Positions 1 through 8,721 are shown, numbered from the stretch's first letter. The stretch is 14,349 nucleotides of DNA from Anaerolineales bacterium (GCA_025938055.1 JAICQC010000072.1:1-14349), one strand, 5' to 3'. Notes: generated from the sequence alone by a model not told the origin. Translations and numbers: made by a program.

Positions 1-24
1 AATTTACCGTTAGAGGAGTCACCT

Positions 25-1239
25 ATGAAAGCAAAACGTTTCTTCAAGTTTGTTACCCTGCTGGTCAGCATTGCCGCGATTGCGACTGCTTGTGGGGCAC
101 CAACCACCCAAGCGCCTGTAGCTACGGAACCACCTGCCACTGAGTCCCCCGCGACCGAAGCGCCAATAGAAGCACCAACAGAAGCGGCAACTGAAGCGCC
201 CACCGAGGCGCCAACAGAAGCCGCCACCGAAGCCCCTGCCGCAGACGAGAATCCCTATCGCCCGACCGAGCTGCTCGATGCAGTGCAAGCGATTAAAGAC
301 GCGACCGCCGGACAGAGCGCGCCGGACGGGGCGAAGTTCGCCATCCTTACAAACAATCTCTCACCATTCTGGACCGCCGCCCAACAGGGTGCGAGTCGCG
401 CCTCGGCTGAGTTGGGGGTTCCAATCACTTTCCAGGGCCCCACGGCGGCTGACCTTCTTTCTCAACAATTGACCATGTTGGAGACGTTCGTCAATGACGA
501 TTACACGGCGATTACGTTCTCAGCAATTGACCGGGAGGCAGCAGGGTCAATTGTCCAGCAGGCAGTGGATGAAGGCATCCCTGTATTCTGCATGGACTCG
601 GATGCGACTGGGACAGCTCGCTCCATGTACATTGGCATGTCGGACTACGATGCTGGTGTTGCCGCGGCTGAGGCTGCTCTGGAAATCATCGGCGAGGGAC
701 AAGTGGTTGGTCTTGTAGGTTTTGCCACAGCCCAGAATGCTCAAGACCGCATCGCTGGCGTTATGGATACCCTGGAAGGCACAGCCCTGGAAATGGTCGA
801 GGTGATGTATGACGATGTCAAACCTGAAGTCGCCTTGAGCAATGCCCAGACGGCTATTCAAAAATACCCTGACCTGGCCGGGTTCATCACCTTCTATTCT
901 TATGATGGTCCGGCGGCGGGTCAGGCTGTGAAGCAAGCTGGAAGGGAAGGCGAGATCAAAATAGTAGCCTTCGACGCCGAGCCGGAGACACAGCGCCTGA
1001 TGCAGGAGGGCGTCGTGCAGGTTATGATCGGCCAGCGCGTTTTCCATTATGGCTACCTCAGCGGCTATGTCATGTATGCAGCGTCCATCCTGGGTATTGA
1101 AGAAACCCTTGCGTTGCTGGAGCCGTGGCGGGACGGTGAGGACAATTTCCGTTTGAACACGGGGATCGACGTCATCCACGCGGATACCTTTGACCTATAC
1201 AAAGAATACTTGAACTCCATCGGTATTCCGTCGCAATAA
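25..1239 (+). CDS. Sugar ABC transporter substrate-binding lipoprotein (CUT2 / periplasmic binding protein type 1)
   Basis: This 404-residue protein captures a sugar outside the membrane and delivers it to the ATPase and permease encoded next. Residues 1-22 form a lipoprotein signal peptide (Lys/Arg-rich start, hydrophobic core) ending at a lipobox with Cys23. Residues 24-75 are a low-complexity Thr-Glu-Ala-Pro tether, a common design in Chloroflexota surface lipoproteins. From about residue 100 the sequence fits the RbsB-like fold, starting at AKFAILTNNLSPFWTAAQQG, with QNAQDRIAG in the middle and IVAFDAEPETQRLMQEG near the C-terminus. The start is supported by GAGGAG at 13-18, six bases before the ATG. 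The family assignment is firm. The bound sugar cannot be read from sequence; ribose, galactose, xylose, rhamnose or allose type sugars are all possible. Any promoter lies upstream of the window. Confidence 0.93.
   Translation: MKAKRFFKFVTLLVSIAAIATACGAPTTQAPVATEPPATESPATEAPIEAPTEAATEAPTEAPTEAATEAPAADENPYRPTELLDAVQAIKDATAGQSAPDGAKFAILTNNLSPFWTAAQQGASRASAELGVPITFQGPTAADLLSQQLTMLETFVNDDYTAITFSAIDREAAGSIVQQAVDEGIPVFCMDSDATGTARSMYIGMSDYDAGVAAAEAALEIIGEGQVVGLVGFATAQNAQDRIAGVMDTLEGTALEMVEVMYDDVKPEVALSNAQTAIQKYPDLAGFITFYSYDGPAAGQAVKQAGREGEIKIVAFDAEPETQRLMQEGVVQVMIGQRVFHYGYLSGYVMYAASILGIEETLALLEPWRDGEDNFRLNTGIDVIHADTFDLYKEYLNSIGIPSQ
124..237 (+). repeat. Degenerate tandem repeat encoding the (T-E-A-P/A) tether
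   Basis: Residues 34-71 of the binding protein are built from near-repeats of Thr-Glu-Ala-Pro or Thr-Glu-Ala-Ala, encoded by a roughly 12-bp unit of the form ACN-GAR-GCN-CCN. The codons vary between units (ACA/ACC/ACT, GAA/GAG). This suggests selection for a flexible acidic, proline-rich linker rather than a very recent DNA expansion. It sits directly after the lipidated cysteine and would hold the sugar-binding domain away from the membrane. Confidence 0.75.
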
Positions 1240-1249
1240 CATCTACATT

Positions 1250-1291
1250 AGGATGGTCGCTCTTCATACCAAGAGCGACCATCCTCGTTTT
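1250..1291 (+). terminator. Strong hairpin with short T-run between binding-protein and ATPase genes (leaky terminator or mRNA stabiliser)
   Basis: AGGATGGTCGCTCTT (1250-1264) is followed by the 6-base loop CATACC and a perfect 15-bp complement (1271-1285), then CGTTTT. The hairpin starts 10 bases after the stop codon of the binding-protein gene. The T-run is short and interrupted by CG, so partial termination or protection of the upstream mRNA from 3' decay is more likely than full termination. Either would give more binding protein than ATPase and permease. Confidence 0.85.
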
Positions 1292-1361
1292 CGCGAGCTT
1301 TCTCTCGGCGCTCGGAAAATTTCGGCTGGACTCCTCAGCCCAACTCTGGTTTACTTAATCA

Positions 1362-2915
1362 ATGAATCCTATGGAAAGCCAGCCTTTACTGCAAATGGAA
1401 CAGGTCTCCAAACACTTCCCCGGCGTTCAGGCGTTGGAGCAAGTGGATTTTGAGATTTATCCAGGAGAGATTCTGGGCTTGGTGGGCGAAAACGGCGCGG
1501 GCAAGTCCACCCTCATCAAAATCCTGTCGGGCGTGTATGCCAAAGATCAGGGGCTCATCCAGTTCCGGGGACAATCTGTGGATTTTCGCACCCCACACGC
1601 AGCCCAAGAATCTGGAATCGCTACTATTTATCAAGAACTGGCGCTGGTGCCTCACTTGAGCGTGTCTGAAAATGTTTTTCTAAACCGCGAACCACTCCGA
1701 TTTCCGTTGTTGGGCGCTGTCGATTTTAGAAAGATGCGTCGGCAGACCGAAGCGATCATGGCCGACCTGGGGGTTCAGATTACCAGCAGCCGTCCGGTGA
1801 AAGATTTGACCCTTGCCTCCCAGCAGATGGTGGAGATTGCCAAGGCGGTCTCTCGCAATGCCCATCTGCTGCTGATGGATGAACCAACCTCGGCGCTTTC
1901 CAGCAAGGAAGTGGACGCTCTCTTCAACCTGATGCGTCGATTGAAGCAAAAAGGTGTTTCAGTGGTATTTGTGAGTCATCGACTGGAAGAAGTATTACGA
2001 GTGGTGGATCGTATCATCATCATGCGCGATGGACGACGGGTGGGCAGCCTGCCTGTAGCCGAGGCAAGCGAGTCCAGGCTCATCCACCTGATGGTCGGTC
2101 GTGAGGTGGGCCTTTTTCCAAAAGTTGACGTACCAATTGGCGAACCCGTCTTGGAACTACGTGATATTTCCGGCCCGAACGGAGTCCGGAATGTGAACTT
2201 CACAGTGCACAAAGGTGAAATTGTCGGGCTAGCCGGACTCATTGGCGCGGGACGTACGGAGTTGGTGCGTCTGATCTGTGGCGCGGATCGCCGTAGCAAA
2301 GGCACCATTCTCATTGACGGGAAAGAGGTCCATATCAACAGCCCGGCAGAGGCAGTGGCACATGGCATTGGCTGGGTGCCGGAGGATCGCAAGCAACATG
2401 GCCTGGTGCTTGGCATGGATGTCAAGCAGAATACTACACTGGCTATTCTCCGCCGAATTTCCAACCAGGTTGGGGCTGTGCACTTGAGAAAAGAGCGGGA
2501 GATCACCGCGCATTATCGCGAGGCACTTTCCATTGCCACATCTGATTTGTCGAAGACAGTGAAATTTCTCAGCGGCGGTAACCAGCAAAAAGTGGTGTTA
2601 GCGAAGTGGTTAAGCACCAAACCAAAAATTCTGATCATGGACGAACCGACTCGCGGCATCGATATAGGCGCCAAGGCTGAGTTTCATGCTCTAATGAGCC
2701 GACTGGCGCAACAAGGCATTGGCATCCTGATGATTTCCTCTGAAATGCCCGAAATTATGGGGATGAGCGACCGGGTGATTGTCATGTGTCAGGGACGGGT
2801 CACGGGCGAGTTCAAGCGTGGCCAACTTTCTCAGGTCGAGATCATGACCAGCGCCACCAAGTTCCTCGATCTGGTGTCGGGTCCCAAGTCTGAGTTGAGT
2901 AGTCCGCCTGCCTAG
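1362..2915 (+). CDS. Sugar ABC transporter ATP-binding protein, double-domain (RbsA/MglA/XylG type)
   Basis: This 517-residue protein carries two fused ATPase domains that drive the CUT2 importer, the usual length for the family. Domain 1 has Walker A at 42-50 (GENGAGKST) and Walker B at 169-174 (LLLMDE), with a degenerate signature (LTLASQQ). Domain 2 has a degenerate Walker A near 289-300 (GLAGLIGAGRTE, lacking the GKS/T lysine), an intact signature LSGGNQQ at 403-409 and Walker B LIMDEP at 424-429. This asymmetry is characteristic of RbsA/MglA proteins. The start is uncertain: in-frame ATGs occur at 1362, 1371 and 1395, and none has a clear Shine-Dalgarno sequence. The first is used because nothing favours the others and residues 9-50 already match the family. 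Transported sugar unknown. Confidence 0.95.
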   Translation: MNPMESQPLLQMEQVSKHFPGVQALEQVDFEIYPGEILGLVGENGAGKSTLIKILSGVYAKDQGLIQFRGQSVDFRTPHAAQESGIATIYQELALVPHLSVSENVFLNREPLRFPLLGAVDFRKMRRQTEAIMADLGVQITSSRPVKDLTLASQQMVEIAKAVSRNAHLLLMDEPTSALSSKEVDALFNLMRRLKQKGVSVVFVSHRLEEVLRVVDRIIIMRDGRRVGSLPVAEASESRLIHLMVGREVGLFPKVDVPIGEPVLELRDISGPNGVRNVNFTVHKGEIVGLAGLIGAGRTELVRLICGADRRSKGTILIDGKEVHINSPAEAVAHGIGWVPEDRKQHGLVLGMDVKQNTTLAILRRISNQVGAVHLRKEREITAHYREALSIATSDLSKTVKFLSGGNQQKVVLAKWLSTKPKILIMDEPTRGIDIGAKAEFHALMSRLAQQGIGILMISSEMPEIMGMSDRVIVMCQGRVTGEFKRGQLSQVEIMTSATKFLDLVSGPKSELSSPPA

Positions 2916-3041
2916 GTATTAGTTTGGTGGCATCCACGCCGCGCGCCTCAATGCCTTCTGCTTAAGAAACACTCTTTATTCGTTGACAAACGTCTGGGAA
3001 TCGCCGTTGGATCGAGATCCCGTAACTGGAGGACTCAAGAT

Positions 3042-4055
3042 ATGGAAAAAGATGCCAAGCTAGGAAGTGGAGATACCGCCCAGGCTGTTCAGCCAATGGA
3101 AACCTGGAGCCAGACCATCCGAAAGTCATTAACCGTCCCCCAGTTCATTTTATTCCTCATCGTCCTTGTCTTGCTGGCTATTGGTGGGGTGATTAATCCA
3201 CGCTTCCTCGGCGTGGATAACATGAAAATTGTCACTCGCGATATTGCCATCCTGGCGATTGCGGCTATTGGGGTTGGCTTCCCCATCCTGACTGGCGGAA
3301 TTGATCTGTCGGTCGGTTCTGTGGTTGGTCTCGGCGGCGTGGTGGTGGCTTATTTCATGATGCGGCTAGGACTCCCGGTCTGGCTCAGCATCATCCTGAC
3401 GTTGATCGTGGCTGTGCTGATCGGTTCGGTTCATGGGTTGTTTGTCACCAAACTCAGAATGCATGGCTTTCTCATCACCCTGGTGACATTGGGCCTTGCC
3501 CGCGGTTTCATTCTGGTGTTGACGAATGCTTTTCCTATCACCGGTCTGCCACGCGAATTCAATACAATTGGGCAGGGCTATATAGCCGACCTGGTCCCCG
3601 TGCCGCTGGTGATTTGTGCTGTGATAGCGGCGCTGGCATTTTACTTACTTCGGTTCACATACATTGGGCGGCAGATTTATGCCACCGGCAGCAACATGGA
3701 GGCAGCGCGTCTGTCGGGTGTAAACGTGGATGCCCGAATCACGTTGTGTTATATCATTTCTGTTATGTGCGCTGCGACAGTCGGCATGATTCAGGCCGCT
3801 CGCTTGAGCATCGGTCATCCTGCTGCTGGCGAAGGCTTCGAATTGCTGGCGATAGCCGCCTGCATTTTGGGCGGCGTCAGTCTGATGGGCGGCGAGGGAG
3901 GCATCTTCGGCATTCTTATTGGCGCGGCGTTAATTGGCACTGTGCAAAATGAGATGGTGATGCTCAATATCAATCCCTATTGGCACAAGATTGTGATCAG
4001 CCTGGTGCTGCTTGCAGCCATCACCCTGGATTATGCCCGCCGACGCCGGGAGTAA
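3042..4055 (+). CDS. Sugar ABC transporter permease (RbsC-like, CUT2 family)
   Basis: This 337-residue integral membrane protein forms the sugar channel of the CUT2 importer, probably as a homodimer. A short soluble N-terminus (residues 1-32) is followed by repeated hydrophobic segments. The family hallmark LTGGIDLSVGSVVGLGG lies at residues 83-99, with FLITLVTLGLARG, the ATPase-facing loop containing ATGSNMEAARLSGV, and CILGGVSLMGGEGGIFG near the C-terminus. The start is fixed by GGAGG at 3028-3032, nine bases before ATG. It lies 126 bp after the ATPase stop, same strand, most likely one transcription unit. The gap has a small palindrome (GGATC-GA-GATCC, 3009-3020) but no convincing terminator. 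No second permease gene follows, as expected for this family. Confidence 0.95.
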   Translation: MEKDAKLGSGDTAQAVQPMETWSQTIRKSLTVPQFILFLIVLVLLAIGGVINPRFLGVDNMKIVTRDIAILAIAAIGVGFPILTGGIDLSVGSVVGLGGVVVAYFMMRLGLPVWLSIILTLIVAVLIGSVHGLFVTKLRMHGFLITLVTLGLARGFILVLTNAFPITGLPREFNTIGQGYIADLVPVPLVICAVIAALAFYLLRFTYIGRQIYATGSNMEAARLSGVNVDARITLCYIISVMCAATVGMIQAARLSIGHPAAGEGFELLAIAACILGGVSLMGGEGGIFGILIGAALIGTVQNEMVMLNINPYWHKIVISLVLLAAITLDYARRRRE

Positions 4056-4452
4056 CGTAGCGCATCTTAGTACGGGCGCCAGATGAACTCCGCTGGTACG
4101 GTATCTCAGATAGCTCAAGAGCTGTTCGTTTTATCACGACCAATTTGAGCAAGGGCTATAAGCCACACACCATGACTTCGACCCTGCCTGCTTCCATCCC
4201 GGATTGTGTTTGTTGATGCGCGGTATACTACGGCTGCAGGTCATTGGGCATCGTTCGTCAGCGCGGACAATTCGGCGAACTTCACCAAACACTTCGTAAA
4301 TCATGCTCGCACTGCGAGCACAACTTCTCTCATCAGGGTCAGATATGGAGCTAACAACACCCATTCGTCATCGATTACGTCACGGCGATATGTTTATCTG
4401 GTCATTCCTGTAGTTCACCCTCCAATGGTTCAGAAAAGGCCCTAAAATCCAC
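4056..4452 (+). other. 397-bp intergenic stretch with no recognised gene
   Basis: This gap separates the CUT2 permease from the ROK regulator. Short open frames exist on both strands (about 75-80 codons), but their translations are rich in Ser/Arg/Cys/Thr, have no ribosome binding sites and match no family I know. Visible small structures are TGCTCGC-ACT-GCGAGCA (4304-4320) and AGCT-CAAG-AGCT (near 4115-4127), neither followed by a T-run. TATACT at 4224-4229 resembles a -10 box but lacks a good -35 partner. The ROK gene promoter should be in here. Decayed coding DNA is possible but not shown. Confidence 0.5.
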
Positions 4453-5700
4453 ATGAAAAAGAATGACCGCCTTCGTACAGGGGATTCGGCTTTAGTACGT
4501 CAGATTAACCTCTCTGTCATTATGAATAACCTGCGTAAAAAAGCGCCGATTTCGCGCGCAGGATTGGCACAGGCAACAGGTCTAAACAAAACGACGGTCT
4601 CCAGTCTGGTTGATGAACTCTTACAGCGCCAATTTGTTCGAGAGATTGGATTCACCAATTCAGGCAAAGGACATCCGGCAATCATGCTCGATCTCAATCC
4701 AGCCGCTGGGTTCATCGTCGGTTGTGAGATTGGCGTGGATTTCATTCTGGTGGTCTGCACTAATTTCGCGCCGGAGATCATCTGGCGTTATGAAGAACCT
4801 ACTAATCCCACCATGGGGCAACATGTAATCCTCGATCGCGCGCGCGCCCTTTTGAACGAGGCCATTAAGAGGGGATACCTGGAATATGGCACACTCCTGG
4901 GGATTGGAATAGGCGTAGCCGCATTGATCGATCAGTCTACTGGAACCATGCTTTTCGCTCCCAATCTGGGATGGAGAGATCCTTTCCCGATTCGTGCCCT
5001 GTTGCAAGAATCCTTCCCGCAAGTTCCTTTGATTGTGGACAACGAAGCAAACATTGCAGCTTTGGGAGAACACTATTTCGGCGCGGCGCAGGACCATGAC
5101 GAAGTGCTATATATCAGCGCAGGTGTCGGCCTTGGGGGTGGAATCGTGCATGATGGGCGAGTATTCAGCGGTGTAGCTGGGGTTGGCGCCGAATTCGGCC
5201 ATATGACGATGGACCCTGACGGCGAGCTTTGTAGTTGCGGTAATTTCGGCTGCTGGGAGAATCAGGTCAGCCAGCGAGCATTGTTCCGTCATATCCGAAA
5301 GAGTTTTGAGCAAGGCGAGACGGGAACGCTATTCCACATGACAAACGGGGGTGTCGACCCGCTGACAGTACCGATGATCGTCGACGCGGCTCGCGCGGGG
5401 GATGCCGTGGCGTTGGGGGCGTTCGAAAAAATTGGCCACGACCTGGGGATCGGGATTGCTTCGCTGGTCAATGGATTGAATCCGGAATTGGTTGTATTTG
5501 GTGGTGTGCTCAGCCTTGCCGGTGAATTTCTGATGCCGCCCGTGGAAAAGGAGCTGGAGCAACGTGCCTTGCGCTGGAATCGCGAGGCGACAAAGGTCGT
5601 CCTGGCAAAACATGGCTTCGATGCCGCTGTGATGGGCGGCGTGGCAGCAGTTTACGAGACTATTCTTGCACAACCAAATCTTATCGGTTCGCTCGAATGA
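4453..5700 (+). CDS. ROK-family transcriptional regulator (NagC/Mlc/XylR type)
   Basis: This 415-residue protein is probably a sugar-responsive DNA-binding regulator. An N-terminal winged helix-turn-helix spans about residues 14-66 (ISRAGLAQATGLNKTTVSSLVDELL). The ROK domain follows, with DNEANIAALGE (196-206), the glycine loop SAGVGLGGGI (222-231), the sugar-contacting E247-x-G-H250, and the ROK zinc motif C260-x-C262-G-x-x-G-C267-x-E. The HTH and length (about 400 versus about 300 for ROK kinases) argue for regulator rather than sugar kinase. The start at 4453 keeps the whole HTH; the only purine-rich stretch upstream (AAAAGG) is over 12 bases away, so initiation may be weak. Its position between the CUT2 importer and an aldo/keto reductase suggests control of one or both. 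Inducer and operator are unknown. Confidence 0.9.
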   Translation: MKKNDRLRTGDSALVRQINLSVIMNNLRKKAPISRAGLAQATGLNKTTVSSLVDELLQRQFVREIGFTNSGKGHPAIMLDLNPAAGFIVGCEIGVDFILVVCTNFAPEIIWRYEEPTNPTMGQHVILDRARALLNEAIKRGYLEYGTLLGIGIGVAALIDQSTGTMLFAPNLGWRDPFPIRALLQESFPQVPLIVDNEANIAALGEHYFGAAQDHDEVLYISAGVGLGGGIVHDGRVFSGVAGVGAEFGHMTMDPDGELCSCGNFGCWENQVSQRALFRHIRKSFEQGETGTLFHMTNGGVDPLTVPMIVDAARAGDAVALGAFEKIGHDLGIGIASLVNGLNPELVVFGGVLSLAGEFLMPPVEKELEQRALRWNREATKVVLAKHGFDAAVMGGVAAVYETILAQPNLIGSLE

Positions 5701-5763
5701 TGACCCTCATTTGTCCCAGAATTAAATAGCTATACTCCGGGTCGAAATTTTAGAGGTTTTAAA

Positions 5764-6738
5764 ATGCATTATGGTGAAATCCCTGGAGTAAATAAACCTG
5801 TCGCACGCATTGTGCAGGGCACGACTATGATTGGCGCTGATCTGGATAAGGTGCACAGCTTTGCGCTGCTAGATCAGGTTTACGAGCTTGGCTGCAATAC
5901 CATTGACACAGCCCACGTATACGGCGGTGGCAACAGCGAACGTATCATTGGGATGTGGATAAAAGAACGCGGCCTGCGGGACAAGATCGTTATCATCACC
6001 AAAGGTGCGGCTCATTCCAAAGATCGCAGGAGGATGACGCCTTTCGATATTGCCTCGGACTTACACGATTCCCTGGCACGTCTTAGGACGGACTACATTG
6101 ACCTGTATTTACTGCACCGCGATGACCCCGATTTGCTTGTTGAACCGATTCTTGATGCATTGAATGAGCATCGGCAGGCTGGGAAAATTAATGCCTTCGG
6201 GGCCTCGAACTGGTCTCATGGGCGGATTGAGTCAGCTAATGCCTATGCATTCGCCAACAAACTGGAGCCGTTTGTGGCGAGTAGCCCCCAATTCAGCCTT
6301 GCCGATTCGCTCGATGAACCATGGCCGCTTTGTGTAAGCATAAGTGGACCTGCGGGAGTCGCCGCACGGGATTGGTACACAAAAACGCAAATGCCTTTAC
6401 TTGTCTGGTCGCCGCTGGCAAGCGGCTTCTTCTCTGGGCGCTTTCGCCGTAATAACCTTCATAGGTTTGGAGAACGGGAGTGGGATGAGGTAGCTGTGCG
6501 TACGTATGCGAGCGAGGCAAACTTCCAACGTTTCGACCGGGCGGAAACATTGGCTTCTGAAAAAGGACTGACCCCCGCCCAGGTTGCTCTGGCATATGTA
6601 ACGAATCAGGCTATGAATATGTTTGTATTGGTAGGCCCGCACAGCAGCGAAAAGTTCAAGGCAAACATTGAAGCGAGCAAAGTCTACTTAACTGCCCGGG
6701 AGATGGACTGGCTGGACTTGAAAACCGATACTCGTTGA
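5764..6738 (+). CDS. Aldo/keto reductase family oxidoreductase
   Basis: This 324-residue cytoplasmic protein is an NADPH- or NADH-dependent reductase of carbonyl compounds, such as sugar aldehydes or ketoses. The AKR catalytic tetrad is complete: Asp48 (in NTIDTAHVYGGGNSE), Tyr53, Lys80 (IITKGA) and His118 (LYLLHRDD). The (beta/alpha)8-barrel features SLARLRTDYIDLYLLH (103-118), GKINAFGASNW and the late coenzyme-binding part (LVGPHSSEKFKANIEA) are present. AGAGG at 5752-5756, seven bases before ATG, supports the start. It begins 63 bp after the ROK gene; a -10-like TATACT at 5731-5736 lacks a clear -35, so cotranscription with the regulator is equally possible. It converges on the GH127 gene with only 9 bp between stop codons. 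A role in metabolism of the sugar brought in by the CUT2 importer is inference; substrate unknown. Confidence 0.9.
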   Translation: MHYGEIPGVNKPVARIVQGTTMIGADLDKVHSFALLDQVYELGCNTIDTAHVYGGGNSERIIGMWIKERGLRDKIVIITKGAAHSKDRRRMTPFDIASDLHDSLARLRTDYIDLYLLHRDDPDLLVEPILDALNEHRQAGKINAFGASNWSHGRIESANAYAFANKLEPFVASSPQFSLADSLDEPWPLCVSISGPAGVAARDWYTKTQMPLLVWSPLASGFFSGRFRRNNLHRFGEREWDEVAVRTYASEANFQRFDRAETLASEKGLTPAQVALAYVTNQAMNMFVLVGPHSSEKFKANIEASKVYLTAREMDWLDLKTDTR

Positions 6739-6747
6739 CATCAATCT

Positions 6748-8721
6748 TTAAGGATTTATGCGGTTACCAGTAGGGATCCAGACTCGCATGCTTTTCAGAC
6801 CACGATTTCCCCAAGCGTAATACGGGATAGCTGTTAACTTCACCTTTCGGTCTGAGACTCGATTCTCATTCTCTACATTCAATGGACGATACAGTCCATT
6901 CTTACGCCCATCAGGTTGAGCCGCCTGATAACCAGATCCCTCCAGAATCCTGATTCTGCCTAGCAAGTCGTTTTCCCAGCGGCTCCTCAGTTCCTGAGTC
7001 GTATCGATTTTGACATCCAACAAATTAACTCCCTGTTCCTGATCGTGTTCCTCGAGGCAGTACACAATTGGACCACGTTGGATTGCTACACAGCCTCGTA
7101 CACTATCCACACGGGAATCAGCTTCAACAAAAAGGGGTTGCATGGGGAAATCTGCTTCTACTACATCACCAGTCTTCCACAACTGTTCAACTACTACATA
7201 TCCTTTTTGCAACTTGCTTTTTACAGTGCGGCCATTGACCTTCATGCCAACATTCTGGCACCAATCGGGTACTCGTAATGCTAGTTTCCAGAGCTGGTCG
7301 TGGCTCTCGTTCAGGGTAATTTTGATGCGGCCGTCCCAGGGGTATTCTGTTTCGACAGTCAGTGCAATTGGTTTACGTTCCCCCAGTAGATGAAAGATTT
7401 CCATATTCCCATATTGATGAATTTGAAGACCAGTCTCATTCCGACTAGCAAAGTAATTCGATAGGCTGGCACGTAAGCGCATCGTATTCGATGGGCAGCA
7501 GGCTACATAGTGCCATTCCGGGCGACCAGACATTTCATGTTCTTCAGGTGGATTCGCGGAGAGTCGCACATATTGTCCATTACGAAGCATCAGTGGGTTC
7601 ACATAAAAAAAACTAGACCCATCCAAGCCAGGACTGCTCAGAATGCCGTTATACAGCAGCCGCTCCATCAAGTCAGCGTAACGGCTTTCACCGGTGATCA
7701 GTAACATGCGCCAATTCCAAAAGAAACTGCCAATCGCCGCACAGGTTTCACAGTAACATTGGTCGGGAGGCAATTCATAACTTTCGCCAAACGATTCGCC
7801 ATCATAGCGGGAGCCGACGCCACCGGTGATGTACATCTTTCCTCTTGTCATGTCATCCCATAAGCGACGAGATGTTTCCAGCAAAGCTTGTTCACCAGAT
7901 TCCATGTAAAGATCCGCGACTGCCGCCGCCAGATACATTTGGCGCACCGCGTGACCCGCAACCTCTTTCGCCTCCCGCACGGCTACGTGATCCTGGTGAT
8001 ATTCTGGTCCATTTGCTTCTAATCCTCGCATTTTCTTTTTACCGCGCTGATCGACAAAGAACTGCGATAAATTTAAATAGCGTTCATCGCCCGTTAACCG
8101 GAACAGCTCCACCAACGCCATTTCGATTTCAGGATGTCCACATGCCTCTTCTTTTCTTCCAGGACCGAACACTGTCTCAATATGATCCACAAAACGACAG
8201 GCGATCTTCAGCAAGCGTTCATCCCCTGTTGCTCGTTTGAAAGCAATTGCTGCCTGAATCAGATGACCCGCGCAATATAATTCGTGGCTAAAATCGAGGT
8301 CAGCCCATTTTTGTTCGGGTTCTACCACCTGGTAATAGCTGTTCAAATACCCATCTGGCTGTTGAGCCGCAGCTACAAGAGAAATCACCTCATCCGCTAG
8401 GGCCTGTAACTCAGTGATGGGCGTCCGGCCAAGTTCCCATCCTAACGCTTCCAGCCATTTGTAGACAGTTTCGTCCGAAAAATTCATGCCGCGGTATGTG
8501 CCAGCTTCCAAACCGGCAGCCATTTTGAGATTGTGAAGATTTCCGGCTTTGTTCAGCATGGCGTAACCATGTTTTAAGCTGACGTTGCGATTCACAGCCT
8601 GACGCTCCGCCCAAAAACCACTTGTTATCTTTACAGCTCCATTTGGTAAAACCCTGTAAGAGCTATTGGGGCTGATCGAGTTATCAACAGGGCCGGTTAC
8701 CTGCTTTAATGGATCTGACAT
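6748..8721 (-). CDS. Glycoside hydrolase family 127 (beta-L-arabinofuranosidase family, formerly DUF1680)
   Basis: This 657-residue enzyme has no signal peptide, so it should act on imported glycosides in the cytoplasm. The active-site pattern of the characterised enzyme HypBA1 (acid/base Glu322; zinc ligands Glu338, Cys340, Cys418; nucleophile Cys417) is reproduced: Glu309 in GESFGESYELP, Glu325 and Cys327 in CETCAAI with the same 16-residue spacing, and Cys408-Cys409 in YVACCPSN. Family activity is release of beta-L-arabinofuranose from short oligosaccharides; some members have other specificities, so the substrate is probable, not proven. The start at 8721 is chosen over the in-frame ATG at 8757 because AGGAG lies seven bases upstream of it and the extra 12 residues look non-coding. 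It is the last gene of the minus-strand cluster, 62 bp after the MalG-like permease. Confidence 0.93.
   Translation of the reverse strand: MSDPLKQVTGPVDNSISPNSSYRVLPNGAVKITSGFWAERQAVNRNVSLKHGYAMLNKAGNLHNLKMAAGLEAGTYRGMNFSDETVYKWLEALGWELGRTPITELQALADEVISLVAAAQQPDGYLNSYYQVVEPEQKWADLDFSHELYCAGHLIQAAIAFKRATGDERLLKIACRFVDHIETVFGPGRKEEACGHPEIEMALVELFRLTGDERYLNLSQFFVDQRGKKKMRGLEANGPEYHQDHVAVREAKEVAGHAVRQMYLAAAVADLYMESGEQALLETSRRLWDDMTRGKMYITGGVGSRYDGESFGESYELPPDQCYCETCAAIGSFFWNWRMLLITGESRYADLMERLLYNGILSSPGLDGSSFFYVNPLMLRNGQYVRLSANPPEEHEMSGRPEWHYVACCPSNTMRLRASLSNYFASRNETGLQIHQYGNMEIFHLLGERKPIALTVETEYPWDGRIKITLNESHDQLWKLALRVPDWCQNVGMKVNGRTVKSKLQKGYVVVEQLWKTGDVVEADFPMQPLFVEADSRVDSVRGCVAIQRGPIVYCLEEHDQEQGVNLLDVKIDTTQELRSRWENDLLGRIRILEGSGYQAAQPDGRKNGLYRPLNVENENRVSDRKVKLTAIPYYAWGNRGLKSMRVWIPTGNRINP

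Noticed and set aside
28..48. AAAACGTTT at the start of the first gene as a third LacI-type operator
   Set aside because: Only 9 of 12 bases match the palindrome, it is not symmetric, and it is explained by the Lys-Ala-Lys-Arg-Phe-Phe codons of the signal peptide.
547..1179. 210-codon open frame on the minus strand inside the first binding-protein gene
   Set aside because: It is antisense to a clearly conserved gene, has no ribosome binding site and no recognisable family features.
2983..3012. TTGACA upstream of the CUT2 permease gene as an internal promoter
   Set aside because: The -35 match is perfect but no -10-like sequence occurs 16-18 bases downstream (the region is GTTGGATC), so it is not called.
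4134..4445. Short open frames in the gap as small genes or a transposase remnant
   Set aside because: No ribosome binding site, biased composition and no motif I can tie to a transposase or any family; left as unexplained sequence.
5708..5736. TATACT before the aldo/keto reductase gene as a promoter
   Set aside because: The -10 is good but the best -35-like words (TTTGTC, TTGTCC) sit at spacers of 14-15 bases; mentioned with the gene but not called.
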